Source: Saccharothrix sp. ST-888 | GTDB taxonomy: Bacteria; Actinomycetota; Actinomycetes; Streptomycetales; Streptomycetaceae | Length of the DNA: 64,000 bases | Reading direction: 5' to 3' | Assembly: GCF_000955975.1 (NCBI RefSeq) | Contig: NZ_JYJF01000025.1 | Coordinates: 1-64,000 of the forward strand | In this document: in pieces, positions 32,680 through 40,711 of the stretch | How the letters are laid out: every line of letters begins with the position of its first letter | Numbering within the stretch: the stretch's first letter is position 1 | Notes under the pieces: generated by a model | Told to the model about the DNA's origin: nothing | What the model saw: only the letters and a program-made list of their open reading frames with translations | The model's database searches: none | Translations under genes and position numbers: made by a program

Positions 32680-33903
32680 ATGAGTGCGGATTCCGACAAC
32701 GTGGTGGTCACCGGTCTCGGGGCCACGACACCGCTCGGCGGAGACGTCGCCTCGACCTGGTCCGCGCTGCTCGCCGGGCAGTCCGGGATCAGTGCGATCG
32801 AGGAGGAGTGGGCGGCCGATCTGCCCGTACGGATCGCGGGCAGGCTCAAGGTCGAGCCGAGCGAGGTCCTCGACCGGGTGCAGGCCCGCCGGATGGACCG
32901 TTGCGAGCAGATCGCGCTGGTCGCCGCCCGCGAGGCGTGGGCCGACGCGGGGTCGCCCGGCGTCGATCCGGAGCGGCTGGCCGTGGTGATCGGTACGGGG
33001 ACCGGGGGCGCGCTGACCATGCTCGGCCAGGACGACGTGCTCGAATCGTCCGGCGTGCGGCGGGTCTCCCCGCACACCGTCCCGATGCTGATGGCCAACG
33101 GTCCCGCCGCGTGGGTCAGCATCGACCTCGGGGCTCGCGGCGGCGCCCACACCCCGGTCAGTGCCTGTGCGTCGGGCGCGGAGGCGATCGCGATGGGCCT
33201 CGACCTGATCCGGCTCGGCCGGGCGGACGTGGTCGTGGCGGGTGGCACCGAAGCCTGCATCTGCCCGCTGCCACTGGCCGGGTTCGCCCAGGCCAGGGCG
33301 CACTCGACCCGCAACGACGCGCCCCAGCAGGCCTCCCGGCCCTTCGATGTCGACCGCGACGGCTTCGTCATCGGCGAGGGGGCCGTGGTGGTCGTCCTGG
33401 AGCGCGCCGGGTTCGCCGCCGCACGGGCCGCCCGCGCCCACGCGACCCTCGCCGGGGCCGGCGTCACCTCGGACGCCCACCACATCACCGCCGCGCACCC
33501 CGACGGCCAGATCCGCGCCATGCGGCTGGCACTGTCCTCCGCAGCCCTGTCCCCGCTCGCCGTCGAGCACGTCCACGCCCACGCGACCTCCACCCCCATG
33601 GGCGATCTCACCGAGGCCGAGTCGATCACCGAGGCCATCGGCCTGCACCCGGCCGTCACCGCGACCAAGTCGATGACCGGTCACCTCTTCGGCGCCGCCG
33701 GGGCGATGGGCGCCCTCTCCGCGATCCTCTCGCTCCGCGACGGCGTCATCCCCGCGACCGTGAACCTCGACGCTCTCGATCCGCAGGTGAAGTTGGACAT
33801 CGTCACGGGCGAGCCCCGGCGGGGCCGGCTGACCGCCGCGCTGACGAACTCGTTCGGCTTCGGCGGCCACAACGCCTCACTCGTGTTCACCCCGGCGCCC
33901 TGA
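32680..33903 (+). CDS. Beta-ketoacyl-ACP synthase II, solitary
   Basis: A 407-residue FabF-type condensing enzyme. It has VVVTGLGATTPLGGDVASTW, the active-site Cys in VSACASGAEAIAMG, the two His in VHAHATSTPMGD and KSMTGHLFGAAGA, and the closing NSFGFGGHNASLVF. It elongates acyl-ACP with malonyl-ACP. The ATG has AAAGGGGG upstream; earlier in-frame codons are not conserved. No acyl carrier protein, chain-length factor, ketoreductase or acyltransferase gene is adjacent, so it must use ACP made elsewhere. It is probably an accessory fatty-acid or orphan polyketide enzyme. Confidence 0.93.
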   Translation: MSADSDNVVVTGLGATTPLGGDVASTWSALLAGQSGISAIEEEWAADLPVRIAGRLKVEPSEVLDRVQARRMDRCEQIALVAAREAWADAGSPGVDPERLAVVIGTGTGGALTMLGQDDVLESSGVRRVSPHTVPMLMANGPAAWVSIDLGARGGAHTPVSACASGAEAIAMGLDLIRLGRADVVVAGGTEACICPLPLAGFAQARAHSTRNDAPQQASRPFDVDRDGFVIGEGAVVVVLERAGFAAARAARAHATLAGAGVTSDAHHITAAHPDGQIRAMRLALSSAALSPLAVEHVHAHATSTPMGDLTEAESITEAIGLHPAVTATKSMTGHLFGAAGAMGALSAILSLRDGVIPATVNLDALDPQVKLDIVTGEPRRGRLTAALTNSFGFGGHNASLVFTPAP

Positions 33904-34174
33904 TCCGGACTCACGGTGACGGCCACGGTGGCGGTGGCCCGCGCTGCCGCCGAACGACCGGCCCTTGCATCCGGAGGCGAGGCCGGACTGGTGAGGGCGG
34001 ATCGTTCGGACAGATCTCGGTCAGGCCATAGAAAAATTGGCGTCACATTTGGCCGAAGTTTGGTCGAGTGTGCTTGAGTTCGACCGGATTGTGCAGGCGG
34101 AGTGGGCCTGGTGGAGGCGCCCCGACGGAGCGGGCCGAACCATCCGCGGTACGGGAAGAGAACGAGGGATCGTG

Positions 34175-34561
34175 ATGCGCAAGTCGGCACTCGGCTCACT
34201 GCGAGCAGTGCTGGGCATCGAGGCGGTTGCCGTCCTGTGGGTCACCGTCGTGCTCGCCGCGCTCGGCGGCCTGTTCGGGGAGTTGGAGGGGAGTTCCCCG
34301 TCCCGGGTGGCGCGCGCGGTGTGGGCGGGCGCGTTCCTCGTCTGGGCCGGGCTGTGCGGCTGGGCCGCCGTTGCGGCCGTCCGCCCGTCGCGGTCCAGGA
34401 CGGGCGGGTGGCCCCGGCACCTGGTGGCGGTGGCCGCCGGGCACTCGGCGCTCACCGCGGTGGCGGCCCTGCGGGGCTCCTGGCCGACGATGACGGCATG
34501 TCTGGCGGTGGCCACCCTCGCGTTCGCCGTACTCCGGTCGAACCCTGCCAACAGGCGGTAG
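34175..34561 (+). CDS. Small four-helix membrane protein
   Basis: A 128-residue protein with four hydrophobic stretches: about 13-34 (AVAVLWVTVVLAALGGLFG), 46-68 (AVWAGAFLVWAGLCGWAAVAAV), 84-102 and 108-122. Both ends are basic. I chose the ATG at 34175 because GAGGG lies 6-7 nt upstream. No family is recognised. The 270-bp gap before it contains an unusually AT-rich patch (34029-34090) with TTTGG repeats that may include its promoter. Confidence 0.7.
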   Translation: MRKSALGSLRAVLGIEAVAVLWVTVVLAALGGLFGELEGSSPSRVARAVWAGAFLVWAGLCGWAAVAAVRPSRSRTGGWPRHLVAVAAGHSALTAVAALRGSWPTMTACLAVATLAFAVLRSNPANRR

Positions 34562-34640
34562 ACCCTCCCCCCCCGGCCGGGCCGCGCACCGCTGCGGGCG
34601 GTCCGGCGGGGGCGGGCGGCCCGGGCGGCCGGACGGGCGG

Positions 34641-35795
34641 TCAGTTCCTGACGGCGCGGAGGATGACGAACTTCGGGTCGCTGGCGACGACTCGGCAGTT
34701 GCCGAAGAGCCTGCGGAGCTTGACGTGGTAGCCGAGGTGACGGTTGCCGATGACCCAGAGTTCGCCGCCGGGGCGGAGCGCGCGGCGGGAACCGGTGAAC
34801 ATCCGCCAGGCGGTGGCGTCGGTGGTCGCCTGGTGGGAGTGGAAGGGCGGGTTGTTCAGGACCAGGTCGACCGTGCCCGCCGGTACGGCGGAGAGGGCGT
34901 CACCGACCAGGAACTGCGCCTTGGTGTCCCCGTGGACGTTCGCCCTGAAGGTGTCCTCGGCCGAGGCCACGGCCTGGAACGACTCGTCGATGAAGGTCAG
35001 TTCGGCCTGCGGGTTGGCCAGCGCGGCGGCCGTCCCGACCACGCCGTTGCCGCAGCCGAGGTCCACGACGTGCTCGTGGCCGTGGCGCTGCGGCAGGTTG
35101 CGCAGGAAGAACCTGGTACCGATGTCGAGGCGTTCCGCGCAGAAGATGCCCGCGTGGTTGGTGACCGTCAGCCCGGAGGCCGGACCGAGATCGGCGGGCA
35201 GCGCGTAGCTGCTCGGCCAGGGGCTGGCGGCAGGACGGAGTTCCGGGTCCGGCGTGCAGAGGACGAGGCGCGCCTTCTTCGCCGCGAGCGAGGTGCGGGT
35301 GGGGCCGATGATGCGCTCGAACAGCTGGAGCGTGGAGGTGTGGATCTCGGTGACCATGCCGGTGCCGACCACGACCGTGCCCTGGTGGATGTGCGGCGCG
35401 AGGCGGTGCAGCTGGTCCTCCAGGAGCGCGAGGCTCTTGGGGACGCGGACCAGCAGGACGTCGATCCGGTCCGGCGGGGTGTCCCTGGTCGACAGCAGAC
35501 GTACGGCGTCCGCGTCGACCCCGTTGCGGGCGAGGTTCGCCCGGGTCGCCTGCTGGCCGAGGAAGGAGTCGGCGATCTGCACCGGCCGGTGCTCGGCGAG
35601 CGCGGTGACCAGCGCGCCCCACCGGTCGCCGACGGCGACCACGGTTCCGGTCAGGTCGACGGGTTCGCCATCGATCCCCTTGAGGTGCCGCAGCAGGTAC
35701 TCGTCGGCGGCGTCCCAGGCACGAAGCCGGTCGCGGGGGTCCTCGGGGAAGCGGGTGAGGTCGAACTCACCCCATGGCGTTGTGAAGCAGTTCAT
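34641..35795 (-). CDS. rlmG: 23S rRNA guanine-N2 methyltransferase, RlmG-like
   Basis: A 384-residue two-domain methyltransferase. The N-terminal half is a degenerate Rossmann domain as in RlmG/RsmC. The C-terminal half carries SAM motif I VVDLGCGNGVVG near 241 and the catalytic NPPFHSHQ near 311, for N2-methylation of guanine (G1835 of E. coli 23S rRNA in the named family). GTRFFLRNLPQ precedes the SAM site, as is typical. The ATG has GAGGG 6 nt upstream. It converges on the preceding small membrane protein gene. Confidence 0.88.
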   Translation of the reverse strand: MNCFTTPWGEFDLTRFPEDPRDRLRAWDAADEYLLRHLKGIDGEPVDLTGTVVAVGDRWGALVTALAEHRPVQIADSFLGQQATRANLARNGVDADAVRLLSTRDTPPDRIDVLLVRVPKSLALLEDQLHRLAPHIHQGTVVVGTGMVTEIHTSTLQLFERIIGPTRTSLAAKKARLVLCTPDPELRPAASPWPSSYALPADLGPASGLTVTNHAGIFCAERLDIGTRFFLRNLPQRHGHEHVVDLGCGNGVVGTAAALANPQAELTFIDESFQAVASAEDTFRANVHGDTKAQFLVGDALSAVPAGTVDLVLNNPPFHSHQATTDATAWRMFTGSRRALRPGGELWVIGNRHLGYHVKLRRLFGNCRVVASDPKFVILRAVRN

Positions 35796-35992
35796 CGTGC
35801 CCTCAGGCTATCCGAGTCCCCCGCGCGCCCGGGAATCGCGGCAGGTGACCGCAGTCGGGCCGGCTTCAAACTGGCGGCGAGGGGGGCGGAAGTTGCGCGC
35901 GCCGGGCGCACGTGGGGGGACAGAGCCCCCGACTCGGGAGGTCTCACGGTTAGTTGTCGGGCGATTACGGTGAGCATCCCTAGCATGTGGGC

Positions 35993-36376
35993 ATGAGCAC
36001 GCGATTCACCGTCGTTGCCGCCGCCGTCCTCGGGCTGGCGCTTGCCGTAGCCGTGTTCCTCTCGGGCTACCTCGTCGGCGCCGGGCACTGGCCCCGGTTC
36101 GGCAGCGCGGACGGAAGGTACCCGACGGCACCGGTCGAGCGGGTGACGGAGGTCCCGACGGAGTCCCCCTCGGCCGCGCCCTCCGCCTCGCCGCCCATCT
36201 CCCCGCCCGACTCCGAATCCCCCTCCGCGAGCACCGACCGGAGCGCCGCCGCGACCCCGAGCGCGGACCCGAGCCCGGCCCCGGCGGACGACCCGCCCGC
36301 AGACCCGGCCGCCGACCCGGCCGCCGACCTCGCGGCAGACGGCGCGGAGCCCGCCCTCGACCCGACCACCACGTGA
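35993..36376 (+). CDS. Membrane-anchored protein with Pro/Ser/Asp-rich tail
   Basis: A 127-residue protein. Residues 5-30 are one hydrophobic segment (VVAAAVLGLALAVAVFLSGYLVG), then a low-complexity external tail rich in Pro, Ser, Asp and Ala with PADPAADPAADL repeats. It is probably a signal-anchored surface protein. I chose the ATG at 35993: TAGCAT at 35981-35986 is a -10 with a 6-nt gap, so the gene is probably leaderless. It is divergent from rlmG. Function is unknown. Confidence 0.7.
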   Translation: MSTRFTVVAAAVLGLALAVAVFLSGYLVGAGHWPRFGSADGRYPTAPVERVTEVPTESPSAAPSASPPISPPDSESPSASTDRSAAATPSADPSPAPADDPPADPAADPAADLAADGAEPALDPTTT

Positions 36377-36400
36377 GTCCCGTCAGGGCGGACGGGCCCG

Positions 36401-36768
36401 TCAGGGCAGACAGGCCCGGAAGAAGTCGGCCCGGCCGTCGAAGGCGTCGCCCACGTACGCCGACATGGTCTTCGGACGCTCCTCCCACAGCCCCTGCGGC
36501 CGACCGTCGCCCGCCAAGAGTTGACGCTGCATCAGATCGCTCAGTCGATCACGCTCGCCCGCACCCAGCCGGGCGATGAGCGGCCGGGAGTCGCCGGGCG
36601 CGGCCGGGGCGGACCACGCCGGTGGCGCGCGCTGGCGGCGGCAAGGGCGGCGATGGCGATCACGGCGGGCGGGAACGGACTGAAGCGCACGGCAACTCCC
36701 CAGGATGCATAGGCGTTCGGATACACACCGTAGCCCTTCGCCGTGATCGGCAAGCTCGCGCTTTCCAC
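36401..36768 (-). pseudogene. Possible frameshifted small membrane-protein gene
   Basis: Two overlapping minus-strand frames each look partly coding. The first (GTG at 36768, with AAGGTAG 6-7 nt upstream) reads VESASLPITAKGYGVYPNAY and a hydrophobic helix, then loses sense near 36615. From there the other frame reads PGDSRPLIARLGAGERDRL, LMQRQLLAGDGRPQG and DAFDGRADFFRACLP to a stop at 36401. A one-base shift would join them into about 122 residues. It may be a real frameshift, a sequencing error, or chance. Confidence 0.35.
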
Positions 36769-36970
36769 GTACAACTACCTTGACTTTGACGCTAGTTGGC
36801 GTGACCTCACGCTTCAGGGGTGGGCGGCGCCACCGAAGCCGCCCGCTCCGGGACAGCCGTACTCGGGTGTTTGAGGGGCGGGTCCCGCCTCCCGGACCGA
36901 TACTGGCCGAGAACTCGACCGACCCGGGCGGCCGGGCATCCTCGGGTGCCCGCAGAGAGGGCGATGCAGC

Positions 36971-37387
36971 ATGGACTGGAAGCTGGAAGTGGTGGTGGTG
37001 CCCGTCTCGGACGTGGACCGGGCCAAGCGGTTCTACAGCGAGCAGGTCGGGTTCAACGTGGACATCGACACTCAGCTCGGCCCGGAATTCCGCGTCGTCC
37101 AGCTGACACCGCCCGGCTCGGGCTGCTCGATCACGGTGGGCACCGGGCTGCCGCAGGGCGTACCCGGCTCGCTCAAGGGCCTGCAACTGGTGGTCACCGA
37201 CGTCGAGGCCGCCAGGGCCCAGCTGGCCGAACGCGGCGTGGAGGTCAGCGCGGTCAAGCACTTCGCGGACGGCGTCCAGCAGGACGGGCACGGCGGCCCC
37301 TGGAACTCGTTCATCTTCTTCGACGACCCGGACGGCAACAGCTGGGCCGTGCAGGAGCGTCCGGAACCGGCGGGCGGCGCGGGCTGA
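36971..37387 (+). CDS. VOC (glyoxalase/bleomycin-resistance) family protein
   Basis: A 138-residue VOC protein. The first beta-alpha-beta-beta-beta module starts KLEVVVVPVSDVDRAKRFYSEQVGF; the second contains LQLVVTDVEAARAQLAERGVEV and ends FIFFDDPDGNSWAVQE, with the Glu that often ligates metal. Members are small metal-dependent lyases, dioxygenases or drug-binding proteins. The activity is not predictable here. AGAGGG lies 9 nt before the ATG. Confidence 0.85.
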   Translation: MDWKLEVVVVPVSDVDRAKRFYSEQVGFNVDIDTQLGPEFRVVQLTPPGSGCSITVGTGLPQGVPGSLKGLQLVVTDVEAARAQLAERGVEVSAVKHFADGVQQDGHGGPWNSFIFFDDPDGNSWAVQERPEPAGGAG

Positions 37388-37458
37388 GGAGGCAGCGCAG
37401 CTCCGGCCCGGGCCCCGGGCCCCACCGGCGCGGCGGGCCGGGCGGGTAGCCTCCGGGT

Positions 37459-37989
37459 ATGCAGAGGACCCTGTACGGCACGGCTGTCACGCTGCGCCCC
37501 GCCACCGACGAGGACATCCCGCTGCTCGCCGAGATCCGGGCGACCCCCGAGGTGTTCGCGCGCTGGCGCGGCGGCACGGACCTCGTGGGCGAGGTGGCCG
37601 AGGCGCTCGCCGATCCGGGCACCGTCACGCTCGCGGTCGAGTACCGGGGGCGGGTGGTCGGCGCGATCCAGTGGCACGCCGAGAACGAACCGGACTACCG
37701 GCACGCGGGGATCGACGTCTTCCTCGCCCCTGAGGTGCACGGCCACGGCCTCGGAACGGACGCCGTCCGGACGCTGGCCCGCCATCTGGTCACCGAGCAC
37801 GGCTTCCACCGGCTGGTGATCGACCCGGCGGCCGACAACGCGGCGGCCATCGCCTGCTACCGCAAGGTGGGCTTCCGGCCGGTCGGCGTCATGCGGCGCT
37901 ACGAACGTGCCTCCGACGGCAGCTGGCACGACGGACTGCTGATGGACCTCCTCGCGGACGAGCTGACCGAGGATCCCCCGCTCACCTGA
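37459..37989 (+). CDS. GNAT acetyltransferase, AAC(6')-like
   Basis: A 176-residue GNAT close to the aminoglycoside 6'-N-acetyltransferase group: LRPATDEDIPLLAEIRATPEVFARW, AGIDVFLAPEVHGHGLGTDAVRTLARHL for acetyl-CoA, and DPAADNAAAIACYRKVGFRPVGVMRRYER ending SWHDGLLMDLLADEL. Many chromosomal relatives do not confer resistance, so the substrate is uncertain. The ATG has no ribosome site; TAGCCT at 37447-37452 with a 6-nt gap implies leaderless translation. Confidence 0.82.
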   Translation: MQRTLYGTAVTLRPATDEDIPLLAEIRATPEVFARWRGGTDLVGEVAEALADPGTVTLAVEYRGRVVGAIQWHAENEPDYRHAGIDVFLAPEVHGHGLGTDAVRTLARHLVTEHGFHRLVIDPAADNAAAIACYRKVGFRPVGVMRRYERASDGSWHDGLLMDLLADELTEDPPLT

Positions 37990-38022
37990 GCCGCCACTCA
38001 CCTGAGCGCCCCCGACCGGCCG

Positions 38023-39405
38023 CTACGAGGAGGCCACCGCCGCCGCGAGGAGTTCGACGGCCTCGGTCAGCCGTCCTTCGGTCAGGCCCGCGTAGCCGAG
38101 GGCCAGTGCGGGGCCGCCTGGGCTCAGCCGCATGCGGGCCACCGGTTCGACCCGTACGCCGCGCGCGGCCGCGCCCGCGACCACGGCCGCCTCCGAGACG
38201 CCGTCCGGGAGGTCCAGGTAGAGGTGGAGTCCGGCGGCGACTCCGCGCACCTCGGCGGTGGGGAGCGTGCGGCGCAGCGCGGTCGCCAGCGCGTCGCGGC
38301 GGCTGCGGTAGCGGGGGCGGAGAGTGCGCAGGTGGCGGTCGTAGGAGCCGGTGGCGAGCAGTCCGGCGAAAGCGAGTTGGTCGAGGACGCCGGTGCCGAG
38401 GTCGGCGTACCGCTTGGCCGCGCGGAAGTCCGCCGCGAGCGCGGCCGGGACGATCGCCCAGCCGAGCCGCAGTCCCGGTGCCAGGGACTTGCTCAGCGAG
38501 CCCAGGTGCACCACCCGGTCGGGGGCCAGCCCCTGCACGCAGCCGACCGGGGCGCCTCCCGGCCGGAGGCTGGGGAGGAACTCGGCGTCGTAGTCGTCCT
38601 CCAGGACCAGTCCGTCCTGCTCACGGGCCCACCTGACCAGGGCTGAGCGGCGGGCCGGGGAGAGCACGACGCCGGTCGGGTACTGGTGCGCCGGGGTGAC
38701 CAGGACGGCGTGCGCACCGCTCGCGGCGAGCGCGTCGACGTCGATGCCCTGGTCGTCGACCGGGATGCCGACGGGTTCGGCGCCGTGGGCCCGGAGCAGT
38801 TCCAGCGCGCCGGGCGAGCACGGGTCCTCGACCGCCACCCTGCGGTGCCCCCTGGCTGCGAGCATCCCGATGAGCAGGGTGAGGCCCTGGGCGACGCCGC
38901 TGACGATCATCACCTGCTCCGGTTGCACCGCCGCCGCCCGGACCCGGCCGAGGTAGGAGGCCAGTTCGGCGCGGAGCTGCGGCAGTCCGGCCGGGTCGCC
39001 GTAGCCGAGGTCGGCGTGCCGGATCTCGGTGAGGGCCTGCCGGGTGGCGGTCAGCCAGGCGGTGCGGGGGAAGGCCGCGAGGTCGGGGGTCCCGGGTTTG
39101 AGGTCGTAGGCGGGGGCGGGACGGCGCGGCGCGGGCGCGGTCCGCGCAGTGGGCACGGCGATACCGGGCGCGACCCGGGTACCGGAGCCGTGCCGGCTCA
39201 CCAGGTAGCCCTCGGCCACGAGTTGGGCGTACGCCTCGACGGCCACGCCGCGTGAGATCCCGAGGTCGGCGGCGAGCGCACGGGTCGCGGGCAGCGGTGT
39301 GCCGGCGGCGAGCCGGCCGTCGCGGACGGCCTGCCGCAGGGCGCGGGTCAGCTGCCCGGTGAGGTCGCCGGCGGCGTGGTCGACGGTGACGAGCAGATCG
39401 CGCAT
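38023..39405 (-). CDS. MocR/PdxR-type GntR regulator with aminotransferase domain
   Basis: A 460-residue MocR protein. A GntR winged HTH (about 12-75: LTRALRQAVRDGRLAAGTPLPATRALAADLGISRGVAVEAYAQL) is joined by an Ala/Pro linker to a fold-type-I aminotransferase-like domain (LGYGDPAGLPQLR, TPAHQYPTGVVLS, EDDYDAEF) with the PLP lysine in SLSKSLAPGLRLG near 302. Such proteins sense PLP or amino-acid adducts and control neighbouring transport or vitamin B6 genes. The ATG at 39405 has TAGGAGT upstream. It is divergent from an EamA transporter, its likely target. Confidence 0.92.
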   Translation of the reverse strand: MRDLLVTVDHAAGDLTGQLTRALRQAVRDGRLAAGTPLPATRALAADLGISRGVAVEAYAQLVAEGYLVSRHGSGTRVAPGIAVPTARTAPAPRRPAPAYDLKPGTPDLAAFPRTAWLTATRQALTEIRHADLGYGDPAGLPQLRAELASYLGRVRAAAVQPEQVMIVSGVAQGLTLLIGMLAARGHRRVAVEDPCSPGALELLRAHGAEPVGIPVDDQGIDVDALAASGAHAVLVTPAHQYPTGVVLSPARRSALVRWAREQDGLVLEDDYDAEFLPSLRPGGAPVGCVQGLAPDRVVHLGSLSKSLAPGLRLGWAIVPAALAADFRAAKRYADLGTGVLDQLAFAGLLATGSYDRHLRTLRPRYRSRRDALATALRRTLPTAEVRGVAAGLHLYLDLPDGVSEAAVVAGAAARGVRVEPVARMRLSPGGPALALGYAGLTEGRLTEAVELLAAAVASS

Positions 39406-39648
39406 GCAAGGACTCCTACGGCGGGACGGCTTCGGAAGATCGGTGGGTCGCGCACCCTCTCCGGGACCGGGCTCTCGGGGCACCGGGCTCTCGGGGCACC
39501 GGGGCGCTACCCGATCGGCCGCGTGCGCGAACCCGGGTGGGGCGCGGCGGCCTGCGCACCGGACGGCCGGCACGGCACGGGTGTCTCCCGTTCCGCGTGG
39601 GCGGCCGATCGGGCGGGCTCCCCGCCCCGGGGGTCGCCCGGAGCGGAA

Positions 39649-39694
39649 GTGGTCCTCTGCAGGGCCTGTCGAGTGGACCTGTCCGCCGGACCAC
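39649..39694. promoter_or_regulatory. Candidate MocR operator before the EamA gene
   Basis: Three related half-sites: GTGGTCC (39649-39655), GTGGACC (39673-39679, 24 bp on) and inverted GGACCAC (39688-39694). They end 10 bp upstream of the -10 TAGCGT. MocR proteins are known to bind direct plus inverted half-sites at divergent promoters. The rest of the 311-bp divergent region holds nothing else distinctive. Confidence 0.45.
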
Positions 39695-39716
39695 CTGCGC
39701 TCCTAGCGTGACAGAC

Positions 39717-40640
39717 ATGCCCGCTTCTCCCTCCCCCGGCGGCACGCTGCGCGCCGCGACCGCCATGACCGTGCTCGGCTGCTCGACCGGGGTCACCGCC
39801 CGGCTCGCCGACTACCCGCTCTTCGGCGGCCAGGCCGTCCGCTATCTGCTGGCCGCCCTGATCCTGCTGCCCGTCGCCGCGCGGCCGAGCGCCGGCCGCC
39901 CGGCACCCCGCCCGGACCTGCGCGAACTGGGACGGCTCACGGTGCTGGCGGCGACCGGGCTGTTCGGCTTCAACGTGCTGATGGTGCAGGCGCTGCGGCA
40001 CACCGATCCGGCGGCGGTGGGCAGCCTGGTCGGCTGTGCACCGCTGCTGATGGCGGTGCTCGGCCCGCTGCTCGAACGGCGCCGCCCGCGGCTGCGGCTG
40101 GTCGCGGCGGCCGGGGTGGTGGTGCTCGGCGCGGCGGTCGCGCAGGGGTTCGGCACCGGGAGCACAGCCGGGTTCCTGTACGCGCTGGGGACGCTCGGCT
40201 GCGAGGCGGCGTTCTCGCTGGTCGCCGTGCCGCTGCTGCCGCGGCTCGGGCCGGTCCGGACCTCGGCGTACGCCACCGTGCTCGCGGTGCCGATGTTCGC
40301 GCTCGCCGGTCTGGCCGTGGACGGCACCGCACTGCTGCGCCGGCCGACGGGCCCGGAGCTGGCCGCGCTGCTGTATCTGGCGGTGCTGCTGACCTGTGTC
40401 GCGTTCCTGCTCTGGTACGCCGCCCTGGCCCGGCTCGGGCCCGAACGGGCCGGGCTGTTCGCGGGGTTGATCCCGGTGACGGCCGCACTGTCGGGTGCGG
40501 TCCTCGGGACCGGCGCCCTGCAGGCGGGCCAGCTCGCCGGAGCCGCCCTGGTCGGCCTCGGAGTCTGCCTGGGAGCGGCCCGCCCACGCCGTCGAGCCCT
40601 GCCGACGACAAGTCAGAAACAATTGGTGGCAGAGCAGTAG
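39717..40640 (+). CDS. EamA (DMT) family transporter
   Basis: A 307-residue permease with ten hydrophobic helices in two EamA repeats. The second half carries LAALLYLAVLLTCVAFLLWYAAL and AGLFAGLIPVTAALSGAVLGTG, the latter being the characteristic EamA end motif. It probably exports amino acids or metabolites. The ATG at 39717 lacks a ribosome site; TAGCGT at 39704-39709 with a 7-nt gap implies a leaderless start. The divergent MocR gene suggests control by a PLP-linked signal. Confidence 0.88.
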   Translation: MPASPSPGGTLRAATAMTVLGCSTGVTARLADYPLFGGQAVRYLLAALILLPVAARPSAGRPAPRPDLRELGRLTVLAATGLFGFNVLMVQALRHTDPAAVGSLVGCAPLLMAVLGPLLERRRPRLRLVAAAGVVVLGAAVAQGFGTGSTAGFLYALGTLGCEAAFSLVAVPLLPRLGPVRTSAYATVLAVPMFALAGLAVDGTALLRRPTGPELAALLYLAVLLTCVAFLLWYAALARLGPERAGLFAGLIPVTAALSGAVLGTGALQAGQLAGAALVGLGVCLGAARPRRRALPTTSQKQLVAEQ

Positions 40641-40711
40641 GGCTATCCCCACCCCACACCGGCCTGCTGACCGGATGGGTGGATCCGGTCCGGTGCAGAA
40701 GACTGCTCGGC

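Noticed and set aside
32680..33903. Core of a polyketide biosynthetic cluster
   Set aside because: The ketosynthase is alone; neighbours are unrelated single-gene units.
36401..37291. Long minus-strand frame across the VOC gene
   Set aside because: Its upper part is the antisense of the VOC gene; only the part below 36768 has any claim to be coding.
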